From positions 142,929,988 to 142,993,987 of the forward strand of contig JASDDO010000001.1 in assembly GCA_030015575.1 (NCBI GenBank): a stretch of DNA of 64,000 nt, read 5' to 3'. Both the position numbers and the translations under genes were made by a program. The DNA comes from Agapanthus africanus. Its lineage: Eukaryota; Streptophyta; Magnoliopsida; Asparagales; Amaryllidaceae. The notes under the pieces were generated by a model, which made no database searches, was not told the DNA's origin, and worked only from the letters and a program-made list of their open reading frames with translations. Of the stretch, positions 47,423-59,250 are shown one piece after another. Position 1 is the stretch's first letter. The number at the start of each line of letters is the position of its first letter.

Positions 47423-49870
47423 CCCCCCATACCCTCTCATCACTTTTTTTAAGTCCACTCTCCTAAAATCTCAAGAGAACTTGGTACGTTAGAAAACGAG
47501 CGAAAGGCGAAGCGCTGACGAAATCGACGGCGAAATTCCGGTGATCGTACTAGAACCTCTCAACGACGTTTCAACGCACCGGCAAACCCTCTACCCCCCT
47601 CTCACTCTCTAGCGTTGTCCAAACCCGTAAGTCCCCATTTTCTATCCTTCTTTTCTTTCATTAAAATACGAACTTAAAAACCCGACGGAAATCGGAACAA
47701 ACCGATTTCCGATTCGGTTTTCTATCAAATCTCACTTATCACTAATTCCATAATTCTTAAACATCTCTATGTTGACTACTAATCACTTAACAATTAATTT
47801 GAATAAGTTTTCTCACATGAAATGATAACGTTTCCATTTATCGTATTTCTTTCACTTAAATACCACAATGTTTAGTTTTCACATTTAAACCCTTAACATT
47901 GCTATACCTTAAAGTGGATCACGAGGTAATGACCTACCTCCACACACACGCAAATATAACCCTAAATGATATCATTAAAACTTAGAATACGATAATACAA
48001 GATTTTACATTTAAATACCCTTTTCTTATAAAACCTTTTCTAAAAGTTTTAGGTTTGATACACTTTCAAACAAATATCTTTTAATAGGAAAATACGATAT
48101 GTCGTGGATATCGATCGTTTATCTAAACCTGAGTTTGTGGTGTCTAGGCTAGGCAAGTGAGAAAAGATAACTTTAAAATGCCCGTTTCACGATTCGTGAG
48201 CGGATCCCTCCTTTTCTCATTTGTACTTACCTGGCCACAATTGGCGGTGAAGAGGCGATTTGAGGTTTCTAACGACTTGTCGTTTAGACTATTTAGAAAC
48301 AGTCTAGTTGAAATATAAAACCCTAGAATCTAAATACGGAAAATCAACCTTTGCAAATAAATACCTTTTACTTTAATAAAACCGCATTCTAAGGATTAGT
48401 ATTTATAAATCTTTGTAAAGCGCCACTGCAACCTACATTTGGGGAACCCGTTAGGGATAGTACGATTTATCGTACACCCTTGGCTTAGTAGTGCGAGATT
48501 CAGACCTCCGCAAGGAGCATTCGGTCTTGAAAGGTTTAAAATACGATATCTTAAGAAAATGATATTTTTATATAAAATAATTATTGAAATTATTTTTGTA
48601 TAAATATATGGATATTATCATTAAAAGATCTATTTTGTTATAATATAAATATCCCACTTTTTCTAAAAATCACAAGACTAGATTTTTACATTAAAATACC
48701 ATGAATTTCAACTAAATCAATATTACAGATAAATACCTTTATTTTTTGAATTAGAATATTTTCATTAAGAAATATCACAAAATAAAATTACACTCATTAT
48801 AACTATAAAGACGAATAATAAATACTTGGGGTGTATCTTGAAAACTATTCAAAAGTATTTTTACATAAAAACCCCTCAAGTTTTATAAATTACAATAATG
48901 ACCCTAACAAATATAGAACTTCGACTTACATTTCTTTTAGTCTGACTCGGGTTTGAGTCTGGTTATTTCTGACTTGAATATGATTCAAGTCAATCTATAT
49001 TCCTTAATATTCCAACTCAATATGAACACATGAATCCCAGAATCCAGTTAACAATCTATACAACTTGACTGAACCAAACCATGGATATACATCCATTATC
49101 CCGTTATACCATTTACCTGATTATGCAGTTACAATCTGTTTACTGATATCATGGTTTTGATCAGTCATCCAACTTACACAATACAATACAACAATACAAT
49201 CAAAACACTACGGGATTTAAGGGGTAGATTGGTACGGAAGATGTTAAAAGTGACACGAGACGGTCAGACTTAAGATACCTAACATGAATCCAATTGCCGT
49301 TGTTCCGGGTTTTCTAACGGAGTCTTGTACTCTATATTCTGTAACGACCATGTTTTCTAATACCTAATAAAATATATTTTATTTATACTATCAAATAATT
49401 ATTTACATGTTTCTTTTATATAACAATAATTTTTAAAGTGGTGTTATTAATTTTCAAAGCAGTAAATATGATTAAAGGAAATTTCTAAAATCTATTTATT
49501 ATTTTTAAAGGCTTAAAATGTTTTAGAAAGATTTTATAACGCCTTAAAATAATCTACATATTTTTATTATCTATAAAAGTAATTAATTCGTAATTAAAAA
49601 TATTTTAAAGGATAAACTAGATATTCTATAATTTTAGTAACTAGCTAAAACCATAGGAACGGTTATATTACTTAGTTTTAGCCCAAAACTATTTTTATAT
49701 TAAAGATAATAATAAAATATATTTTCTGAAATTTTTCCATAATTTTCCCATATTTTTAACTATTTTTAACAAATTTTTCAAAACCAAATCAATATTTTAA
49801 ATAATCTGCCGTTTTATTTATTTTTATTTTAAAATTTTAAAACCTTTTAACCTGGACCGCTGGATCCAAG

Positions 49871-50014
49871 ATCCAACGGCCCAGATTTCTCTGGCGGCGC
49901 CACGTGGTGGGGACCACGCGAAAGCGCGTGATCCTCACCCACGGCTGCGGGCGAATTGGCGCTCGACACGTGGCGGCGGCTGCGAATTTGGATCAACGAT
50001 CTGGGCCGTTGGAT
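49871..50014 (+). promoter_or_regulatory. Inverted repeat enclosing two G-boxes in LTR E
   Basis: A perfect 16-bp inverted repeat (ATCCAACGGCCCAGAT at 49871-49886 and ATCTGGGCCGTTGGAT at 49999-50014) encloses two CACGTG boxes (49901-49906 and 49968-49973) and a short CACGCG...CGCGTG hairpin. The module lies about 130-270 bases upstream of the TATA box, as an enhancer would. It is retained in the 3' LTR (55912-56056). Confidence 0.6.
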
Positions 50015-50140
50015 GAAGATCCAACGACCATAATTCAAGGCGGCAGGCGCAATCATTGCGTGAATGATTCGTAATCATTGGCGGCACAGATTTTGAGGAT
50101 TTTTAACGGGTTTTTGGATTTTCTTGTTACTTTTTGAACG

Positions 50141-50150
50141 CTATAAATAG
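50141..50150 (+). promoter_or_regulatory. TATA box of LTR E
   Basis: CTATAAATAG; the same 10-mer occurs in the 3' LTR at 56183-56192. A start near 50175 would leave a first exon of about 165 bases up to GTAGGATC at 50341. Confidence 0.7.
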
Positions 50151-51443
50151 GCACCTTCAAACCTCAATTTCTCACACCTCGGAACTCCAAAAATTCTGAA
50201 AAAAATACCGGTGCCTTCGTATCGACGACGCCGACGCTACGGCTCCATCCAATCGCAGAGGAAAAATTGGGACACGGAGCTATTGAGGATTTAGTACGAG
50301 ACTACGTTTTCAACTCTTCGGCATCCGACTCAAACAAAAGGTAGGATCCGTCTCTCTCTCCTTTTCCTGTCACCTTCTTCTATCTCAATGACCTAGTTCC
50401 AACTTATAATCATCAACCCCCATTTAAAATGGTGTTATAATATTTGTGCATACCCTTTTTTCCTTGTACCGTTAATCATGATAATGTTAACCCATATTTT
50501 TAAAACGGTGTTTAAATTTCCTCTGTACATAGAAGTATATTGCACACCCATAATACCTGGAATCTGATATAACCCATGAACTGTCATTTCACCTCTGACA
50601 TACCCATACTATAAAAATGATCTCAAAATAGGTTACTTCCACAAGATACCCTCGTTTAATTTAAATATTATATTTGTTTAAAGTATCTATAAGAAATAAA
50701 GATATGTAAAATAAATATTTTAGATACAGTATACGTATATTTTACTTACAAATATTTTAAAACCCCCTCAACTTTTTAAGAAAGAAAATATTAAATTTAA
50801 ATAACGATATCTTTTTAAAAAGGGAATATTTAGTATCTTTTAAAAGGTAATTTTAAAATAACACCAATCTAGAACAAAGGAATAGTTGTAGGCATCGATC
50901 GCTTATCTAAACCAGACTTTGTGGTGCCTAGGGTAGACAAGTGAGAAAGGTAACTTTAAAAGGCCCGTCTCACGGTGATTCGTGAGCGGATCCCTCTTTT
51001 CCTTACTTGTGCTTACCTGGCCACAATTGACGGTGAAGAGGCGATTTGAGGACCTCATAACTTGTCCTTTTGGAATATTAGGAGCAGTCTAGATTTTCAA
51101 ATAAAAACCTCTTGCAAAAGATTTTCAAATAAACACCACAACTTTTATCGAAATGATATTTTTTGTAAAATATTATACTTTTCCAAAATAATAAATATCC
51201 CAAATATCATGGTTTTTCTTAGAAGTAATAAAAGATATTTAAACACTATTATTCTTTTACTAAACTTTCTCTGAGATAACGCGGAGTACTTTACAAATTC
51301 TAGAAAATAAAACGAGTGGTTGTGGAAGGCCATATTAAACGAGATCAATACTTTTTAATTTCCCAGTTTATGACAACATGACATATACAAAACATGATAC
51401 GGTTAGGGTTATAATGCGCGGACCTAGGTATGGAATACTTTAT

Positions 51444-51608
51444 GAAGATCCCTGCAGGCAGGGTGACCAGTCCAAAGTGTGGACGACTATACAAATATGA
51501 AGATCCCGATATTCCGGGTGACCAATCCAAAGTGTAGACGACTATACAAATATGAAGATCCCGATATTCCGGGTGACCAGTCTAAAATGTGGACGACTAT
51601 ACAATGTG
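51444..51608 (+). repeat. Three tandem 55-bp repeats in LTR E
   Basis: Units at 51444, 51499 and 51554 share GAAGATCCC, GGGTGACCA and GACGACTATACAA. The corresponding array in the 3' LTR starts near 57488. The units differ from each other more than the same unit differs between the two LTRs, so the array predates this insertion. Confidence 0.85.
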
Positions 51609-53017
51609 GAAATTCCATGCCTAGAGGTATACGCACTAACTCTAATCCGTCCAAACCTTTATACTGAACCACGGGGATGGGTAGTTTGATTAGGCAAGGA
51701 TAATTCGGAACTCGGATTCCCCTACTACTCGATCATGATCCCGGGAAGTGAAACGGTACATTTCACTTCCCCAGTTATTGTTCCGTGGCCACAACGGAAT
51801 AATCACGAGTATCCGGACCTTTGTTTAACAAACTAATACAAACTATTATCTTCATCTACGTATAACTTACAACATACACATGCTCATATATACCTCTACT
51901 CAAAACGTCTTAAGTTTATGCATTTCAGACCTTCACACCCCTACTTTACGTTGCATACATCATACACACCTATTCGTTTCTATACCTTTACTATCTTATG
52001 AGGCAATTCTACCCGAGTATAACTTGCTGACGGACCTTCCTTTTCTTTCTCTATCTTTGGAATGTCCGTCAGATAAGAATGAGTATTACAGCGAAGATCA
52101 AGGTGTGAAGTCAACTTATGAAGATTATGAAGACAGGACAATGGAAGATTAGATAGTTTTAATTTTTGTTGTTGCCCACATATTTAGGGCTTTTGTTTCT
52201 CCTTTGATGTAATTAAACTACTTAGTTTATTTTACTATTTCCTTTGGGATGTAATAAAGTTTGGTTAATGGAAATAAAATGCCTTTCTCTTTTATTATTT
52301 TTGTTTTGGTACACATCCTGCATATTAAATATTTATACGCTTAACGTAACTGTATTGAATAGACCACCTTCAATACAGTTAGGTTGCGGACCTTACCACG
52401 TCTTCTTTCTCCTTCTTTTGGGAAGCGGGGCGTGACAGGTTTTTGTGGTGGCCCATGCAGGTCCTCTTGTGTACTAAAATGAAACCATTAACTGACTTAT
52501 TATATTTGTGAATCTCATCCATCTATACCGATATCATAGTTTTCCTATGTCCCTTGTCCCTTCCTTGACATTCTGTATCATGACCATGACCTTTCCTTCT
52601 TGTCATGGCAAATCTTTCCAACGAGGATGACATGTTCGATATTACTTTGAAGATACAACCGAAGATTCAGAAGACGAAGCCGTAGACTCTCAGGCGGTTG
52701 TCCCCACAAGGCACCATGGTAATGGTCGTACTTTTCTTAGATCGAGGACCTATCACCACTTGTTGAACTCCCATAATCGAGATTAATAAGTCTTTTCCTT
52801 TTCTTTGGCCGAATAAAACGATGTAAGAACATTAAGGGCATGTCCTTACTTTTCGGTTGTACTCTCCATATTGAAGTTGGATAATAAAATCTTAGTTTCG
52901 AGCAATAATCTCTTTTGTGTCTCTTGCTCTCCTTAGTCTCTCCCTTGCATTAATTGTTGTTCTTCCATGCAAGTTATTATCTCGTCTCACCTCAGCCTGT
53001 TCTGATTCAGATCATCG

Positions 53018-54240
53018 ATGGCTGGAAGGCACCATCACCGCAACCGAAGGGGAAACGGAGACAATAAAGCCACTGCTCATCACGCAGCGATGCTACAAAT
53101 GCTGCAAGGACTACTGAAGCAACAGCAGCAGCAGGCGGCTGCCCTACATCAAGAGCTGCGCGAGAGTAGGCAGCAACAAGCAGAAGTTTTTAAGCAGGCA
53201 CTGGTCCCAGTTCCTCAAGGAGCGGCGGGAGTGAAACAGTTCAGATCACTCCACCCTAAGACTTTTTCAGGGAAGGAAACTCCTTTAGAAGCTGAAGAAT
53301 GACTTAAGGGAACAGTCAATGATCTCAGTGCCGCCCAGATTCCGAAGGACGCATGGGTGAACATTGCCAAACTACAACTCACTGATAATGCCCGCATATG
53401 GTGGGAGGCCGAGGAAAGCATGCTAAAAGAGCCCGTCGACTGGGAAACATTCAAACGACGGTTCGACACTCAATATTTTCCCACCGTAGCACACCTAAAA
53501 ATGGAACGGGAGTTTGTACAATTCCAACAAGGGAGTATGTGGGATAAGTCGGTGGACGAGTACGCTTCGGAGTTCGTAAGGTTAAGTCGGTTCGCGCATC
53601 ATCTGGTGGCAACCCCAGAACTTTATGCTGAGAGATTCCGACAAGGATTGGACCTGAAGACACAGTCCTCCATGTCTTCTGCTACCTTATCAACTTATGA
53701 TGAAATTTTAGAGGCGACACGAAACTTTGAAGACCTTCAGAGACGGATAAGGAAGGATGACCGTTTATCTGGCATTAAGCGACCGGCCAATCAAATTCTT
53801 GAGGGATCATCTTTCAGATTCAACGGGAGATCACAACCCCAGAGACCAGCAGGACCAACTATTTTCAGAAAACCAGCCGTTACATGCAACCATTGTGGTA
53901 GGACCGGACACTACATGAGAGACTGTCGCATTTTGAACAAACTTTGCATAGTCTGTGGGTCTCCGGATCATGCCATTGGGGACTGTCCTCATAGAGGGAG
54001 ACAATCAGGCCCCGTCAACAAGCCGGCTAATTATGGAGCACCAACACAAGGAAACCGGCCACTTTCCGCCATTAAACCAACCGGTCAAGGGGCAACACCA
54101 AAAGGACCACCCTTGCCATCACAGGAGCGTGTCTTTCAGCAAGAGCAAAGGAATGGACCCAAACGTCAGACCTTCACCATGACGGCTGAGAAGGCTGATG
54201 CCACGTGGAAAGACAACAGAGGTACTCTTTCTTTTCGCAA
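53018..54240 (+). pseudogene. Gag of element E, with one in-frame stop
   Basis: It starts MAGRHHHRNR at 53018, immediately after an acceptor-like GATTCAG. A Gln-rich segment is followed by the retrotransposon gag domain (IWWEAEESM, FDTQYFP, YASEFVRLSRFAHHLV), then CNHCGRTGHYMRDC and CIVCGSPDHAIGDC zinc knuckles, and the TFTMTAEKA linker that precedes protease in element C. A TGA at 53300-53302 replaces a codon that is Trp (EQW) in C's gag. Homology to C ends near 54230, just before the protease would begin. The frame stays open to 54547 by chance. Function of the product, if made, would be particle formation in trans. Confidence 0.85.
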
Positions 54241-55370
54241 CCTTTCTTCCGATACCATTCTTATTTATCTTTCAATGCAATTCTTAGTTGGACTCACCAT
54301 AATTCCCCCAGTTTCCGTAATTTCGACTAGTTGCCTTTATGTTATAGCTCTCATGTTTTCCATCAATTCATATCTTCCCTTCAACTTCCAAACTTTTCCA
54401 TCCGGAAGCAACTACCAATTTTATAATTTCCAATTCCTTATACCTAACCCTTCAAGACTTTCCATGCTTCAAGTGATACACCAACTCGCGGGAGCGACAC
54501 ATACAGCAAAGAGGATTCCTGACAGCGTTACTGATTTCCGTGCCTAGTAGTGGCCACTCCTTTGAAAATTTCAAGTATGAAATTATTCTAAGCAGGGTAG
54601 ATCGTAACTATCACAACCATTCTTGAAATTCTTAGCAGACCCAGAAGTTTTAAACATCCACAACGATTTTCGGAGGAGTGACTTGGTGATGTGATGTATC
54701 AACGCGGCAATATAGTTGAATATGCGTCAAGACAACTAACAATTTGTGGATGCAACTATTCCTATCCAGAATCAGAACCGACGATGGTAAATGTTCATCT
54801 TGAAGATATAGAAACACTACTTTAAAAAGAACGTGTAGACACGGATGGTCGAAACACATGAAGCGGATGAGAGGGGTCAAGTCTCATATAGGAGAAGTGC
54901 CGATCGGTTGGGAAGACCCTGAAAATGGAGAATTTGTAAGATAATAGTAGAAAAAGCTGGAGATGGTGATACAATGCAGCGAGCGAGGAAAGCTCAGCCC
55001 ACGACTCATTTTCCGTTTAACATCTTGGAAGGAGACAGTGGGTTTATGTATAACCTACTTTTGCTACTTTCGTTGGAGGAAACCCTAGCCATATTTTGAT
55101 CGTTCCGAGATTATGGAAAGGTTAGCATAACCTACGAGCAGCAACCGGTCGAAATACTTGAAGGATGAAATCTTGAGCGATAAGACAATCCAGCTGGCTA
55201 GAGCTGTATGAAGGAAGAACTACTAGGCAGACATACACGGAAGTGAGGAAACGGGATGAGAGTGCGAGACCAAAATATTTAACCGCGATAATCTCTTCTC
55301 AGTGATTTCTTTCTTCTTTTGACCTACCTTCTGAAATTTCGAGGACGAAATTATTTTAAGGAGGGTAGAT
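54241..55370 (+). pseudogene. Pol remnants of element E
   Basis: Scattered fragments in shifting frames: RNase H-like GLGDVMYQRGNIVEYASRQL-type text at about 54676-54740, the integrase tail GKLSPRLIF at about 54985-55020, and the start of the chromodomain region YEQQPVEIL at about 55128-55155, decaying to about 55290. Protease, reverse transcriptase and the integrase core are gone. GAGGACGAAATTATTTT and the purine tract AAGGAGGG precede the 3' LTR. Confidence 0.7.
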
Positions 55371-58300
55371 TGTAACGACCATGTTTTCTAATACCTAATA
55401 AAATATATTTTATTTATACTATCAAATAATTATTTACGTGTTTCTTTTATATAATAATAATTTTTAAAGTGGTGTTAATAATTTTCAAAGCAGTAAATAT
55501 GATTAAAGGAAATTTCTAAAATCTATTTATTATTTTTAAAGGCTTAAAATGTTTTAGAAAGATTTTATAACGCCTTAACATAATCTACATATTTTTATTA
55601 TCAATAAAAGTAATTAATTCGTAATTAAAAATATTTTAAAGGATAAACTAGATATTCTATAATTTTAGTAACTAGCTAAAACTATAGGAACGGTTATATT
55701 ATTTAGTTTTAGCTCAAAACTATTTTTATATTAAAGATAATAATAAAATATATTTTCTGAAATTTTTCCATAATTTTCCCGTATTTTAAACTATTTTTAA
55801 CAAATTTTTCAAAGCCAAATCAATATTTTAAATAATCTGCTGTTTTATTTATTTTTATTAATTTTTATTTTAAATTCTTAAAACCTTTTAACCTGGACCG
55901 CTGGATCCAAGATCCAACGGCCCAGATTTCTCTGGCGGCGCCCACGTGGTGGGGACCACGCGAAAGCGCGTGATCCTCACCCACGGCTGCGGGCGAATTG
56001 GCGCTCGACACGTGGTGGCGGCTGCGAATTTGGATCAACGATCTGGGCCGTTGGATGAAGATCCAACGGCCATAATTCAAGGCGGCGGGCGCAATCATTG
56101 CGTGAATGATTCGTAATCATTGGCGGCGCAGATTTTGAGGATTTTTAACGGGTTTTTGGATTTTCTTGTTACTTTTTGAACGCTATAAATAGGCACCTTC
56201 AAACCTCAATTTCTCACACCTCGGAACTCCAAAAATTCTGAAAAAAATACCGGTGCCTTCGTATCGACGACGCCGACGCTACGGCTCCATCCAATCGCAG
56301 AGGAAAAATCGAGACGCGGAGCTATTGAGGATTTAGTACGAGACTACGTTTTCAACTCTTCGGCATCCGACTCAAACAAAAGGTAGGATCCGTCTCTCTC
56401 TTCTTTTCCTGTCACCTTCTTCTATCTCAATGACCTAGTTCCAACTTATAATCATCAACCCCCATTTAAAATGGTGTTATAATATCTGTGCATACCCTTT
56501 TTTCCTTGTACCGTTAATCATGATAATGTTAACCCATATTTTTAAAACGGTGTTTAAATTTCCTCTGTACATAGAAGTATATTGCACACCCATAATACCT
56601 GGAATCTGATATAACCCATGAATTGTCATTTCACCTCTGACATACCCATACTATAAAAATGATCTCGAAATAGGTTACTTCCACAGGATACCCTCGTTTA
56701 ATTTAAATATTATATTTGTTTAAAGTATCTATAAGAAATAAAGATATGTAAAATAAATATTTTAGATGCAGTATACGTATATTTTACCTACAAATATTTT
56801 AGAACCCCCTTAACTTTTTAAGAAAGAAAATATTAAATTTAAATAACGATATCTTTTTAAAAAGGGAATATTTAGTATCTTTTAAAAGGTAATTTTAAAA
56901 TAACACCAATCTAGAACAAAGGAACAGTTGTAGGCATCGATTGTTTATCTAAACCAGACTTTGTGGTGCCTGGGCTAGACAAGTGAGAAAGGTAACTTTA
57001 AAAGGTCCGTCTCACGGTGATTCGTGAGCGGATCCCTCTTTTCCTTACTTGTGCTTACCTGGCCACAATTGGCGGTGAAGAGGCGATTTGATGACCTCAT
57101 AACTCGTCCTTTTGGAATATCAGGAGCAGTCTAGATTTTCAAATAAAAACCTCTTGCAAAAGATTTTCAAATAAACACCGCAACCTTTTATCGAAATGAT
57201 ATTTTCTGTAAAATATTATACTTTTCCAAAATAATAAATATCCCAAATATCATGGTTTTTCTTAGAAGTAATAAAAGATATTTAAACACTATTATTCTTT
57301 TACTAAACTTTCTCTAAGATAACGCGGAGTACTTTACAAATTCTAGAAAATAAAACGAGTGGTTGTGGAAGGCCATATTAAACGAGATCAATACTTTTTA
57401 ATTTCCCAGTTTATGACAACATGACATATACAAAACATGATACGGTTAGGGTTATAATGCGCGGACCTAGATATGGAATACTTTATAAAGATCCCTGCAG
57501 GCAGGGTGACCAGTCCAAAGTGTGGACGACTATACAAATATGAAGATCCCGATATTCCGGATGACCAGTCCAAAGTGTGGACGACTATACAAATATGAAG
57601 ATCCCGATATTCCGAGTGACTAGTCCAAATTATGGACGACTATATAATGTGGAAATTCCATGCCTAGAGGTATACGCACTAACTCTAATCCGTCCAAACC
57701 TTTATACTGAACCACGGGGATGGGTAGTTTGATTAGGCAAGGATAATTCGGAACTCGGATTCCCCTACTACTCGATCATGATCCCGGGAAGTGAAACGGT
57801 ACATTTCACTTCCCCAGTTGTTGTTCCGTGGCCACAACGGAATAATCACGAGTATCCGGACCCTTGTTTAACAAACTAATACAAACTATTACCTTCATCT
57901 ACATATAACTTACAACATACACATGCACATATATACCTCTACTCAAAACGTCTTAAGTTTATGCATTTCAGACCTTCATACCCCTACTTTACGGTGCATA
58001 CATCATACACACCTGTTCGTTTCTATACCTTTACTATCTTATGAGGCAATCCTACCCGAGTATAACTCGCCGACGGACCTTCCTTTTCTTTCTCTATCTT
58101 TGGAATGTCCGTCAGATAAGAATGAGTATTACAGCGAAGATCAAGGTGTGAAGTCAACTTATGAAGATTATGAAGACAGGACAATGGAAGATTAGATAGT
58201 TTTAATTTTTGTTGTTGCCCACATGTTTAGGGCTTTTGTTTCTCCTTTGATGTAATTAAACTACTTAGTTTATTTTACTATTTCTTTTGGGATGTAATAA

Positions 58301-58480
58301 AGTTTGGTTAATGGAAATAAAATGCATTTCGCTTTTATTATTTTTGTTTTGGTACACATCCTGCATATTAAATATTTATACGCTTAACGTAACTGTATTG
58401 AATAGACCACCTTCAATACAGTTAGGTTGCGGACCTTGCCACGTCTTCCTTCTCCTTCTTTTGGGAAGCGGGGCGTGACA
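55371..58480 (+). repeat. 3' LTR of element E
   Basis: 3110 bases, closely matching 49340-52437, including the TATA box, the G-box module and the 55-bp repeats. Confidence 0.94.
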
Positions 58481-59250
58481 TATTCCGTTTGCCATGGTCT
58501 CTAGCATATAGAGACCCCTCTCGTATACACTGGCATTCTTCTGTACCAAACTACAAACACCAGCGTTAATACAACATTACAACAAATAGTATACAACTTT
58601 AGAAGATACCTTTTATTCTGTCTTTTCTAATTCTTCCTTATCTTTGGGACTTACCGAGCGACCTGTTCGCTGACGATATTCTATTTCTTTCTTCTTTGAA
58701 TGCGTCAGGTGCTTTGGACCCAGCAGAGATCGAGCCCACCAGTGAAGACTTGGATCAGTTTCACGAAGACCCCGAGCTCTAGACATTGTACCTTGTTCTA
58801 TTCAGTATTTTCATTTCCTGTTATGCCATTGTTTAGGCATCGCTTTTCATTCCAGTTGTATTTACTTTTCATGCATTGTACAAAGGAATGTTATTAATAA
58901 AGTTGCTGTTATCTCTTGTCTCTTGTGACTTACTTTTATATTGTTTAGATACGCTTAGTGTATGTACTTCTAAGTATATACGTAGCGGACCTCGTCGCGT
59001 CCCCTTCGCTGTATACTGGGAAGCGGGGCGTGACAGTCGCCGATAGCCTGCTCTCGGAAATGGAAAGGTTGGCTGGGGGCAAAATCCCCCGGGGGACCCT
59101 CAGGGCCCAAATGGCGGCCATAGCTCAAGAGGCCATGCAGGTCAGTATCCACCTCCCGCTCGGATTTTTATTAAGTACTTTCTGTTCGCAGGATCGGGTG
59201 TCTTTTTTTAACCCCTTCTTTGTTTTCCTCAGGTCCTCCAGCACTGCGCC

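Larger units (their letters stand above)
49340..52437 (+). repeat. 5' LTR of element E
   Basis: 3098 bases. It contains a G-box module (49871-50014), a TATA box (50141), a splice-donor-like site (50341) and three tandem 55-bp repeats (51444-51608). Confidence 0.94.
49340..58480 (+). mobile_element. Element E: non-autonomous, gag-only Tekay-like element (TR-GAG-like)
   Basis: LTRs 49340-52437 and 55371-58480 start TGTAACGACCATG and end GGGAAGCGGGGCGTGACA. A perfect 5-bp duplication TATTC flanks the element (49335-49339 and 58481-58485). The internal part is only 2.9 kb and carries gag plus scraps of pol. Such gag-bearing non-autonomous elements are known as TR-GAG. Its LTRs show more differences than those of C but remain highly similar. 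E lies in LTR D, to which its own LTR is related. Confidence 0.93.
46706..59035 (+). mobile_element. Element D: Tekay-like solo LTR, split by element E
   Basis: The LTR starts TGTAACAACCCTAATTTTCC at 46706 and ends GGGAAGCGGGGCGTGACA at 59035. It is flanked by a perfect 5-bp duplication GTCGC (46701-46705 and 59036-59040) inside the antisense ORF of A. Removing E (and one copy of its TATTC duplication) leaves 46706-49339 plus 58486-59035, about 3.18 kb, the length of a single LTR. No internal region remains, so D is a solo LTR formed by recombination between its own LTRs. It has a TATATAAA box (47415-47422) and a GTAAGT donor-like site (47627). Confidence 0.88.
24624..59250 (+). pseudogene. 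Antisense extra ORF of element A ('putative gypsy type transposon' family), split by three insertions
   Basis: Coding pieces in order: 24624-25467, intron 25468-25562, 25563-25823, [B], 46627-46700, [D], 59036-59140, intron 59141-59232, 59233-59250, [F]. Frame is kept across each insertion once the target duplications are discounted. The N-terminus is a Ser/Glu-rich stretch. Around residues 75-230, motifs such as RFHIPPGYSL, PNSWRIL and NEKFLFVG match the plant family Pfam calls Transposase_28 / putative gypsy type transposon. Extra antisense ORFs of this kind are known from Tat-lineage Gypsy elements; their function is unknown. One in-frame TAG (24963-24965) already broke the ORF independently of the insertions. 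Both introns have GT...AG ends. The protein continues beyond F, out of the window. Confidence 0.75.

Noticed and set aside
51444-51608. CRISPR-like regular repeats
   Set aside because: The three 55-bp units are directly adjacent with no spacers and lie in a plant LTR; they are simple tandem repeats.
51880-52152. 90-codon frame near the end of both E LTRs
   Set aside because: It is conserved only because both LTRs are copies. D's corresponding region has a different frame, so coding is unlikely.
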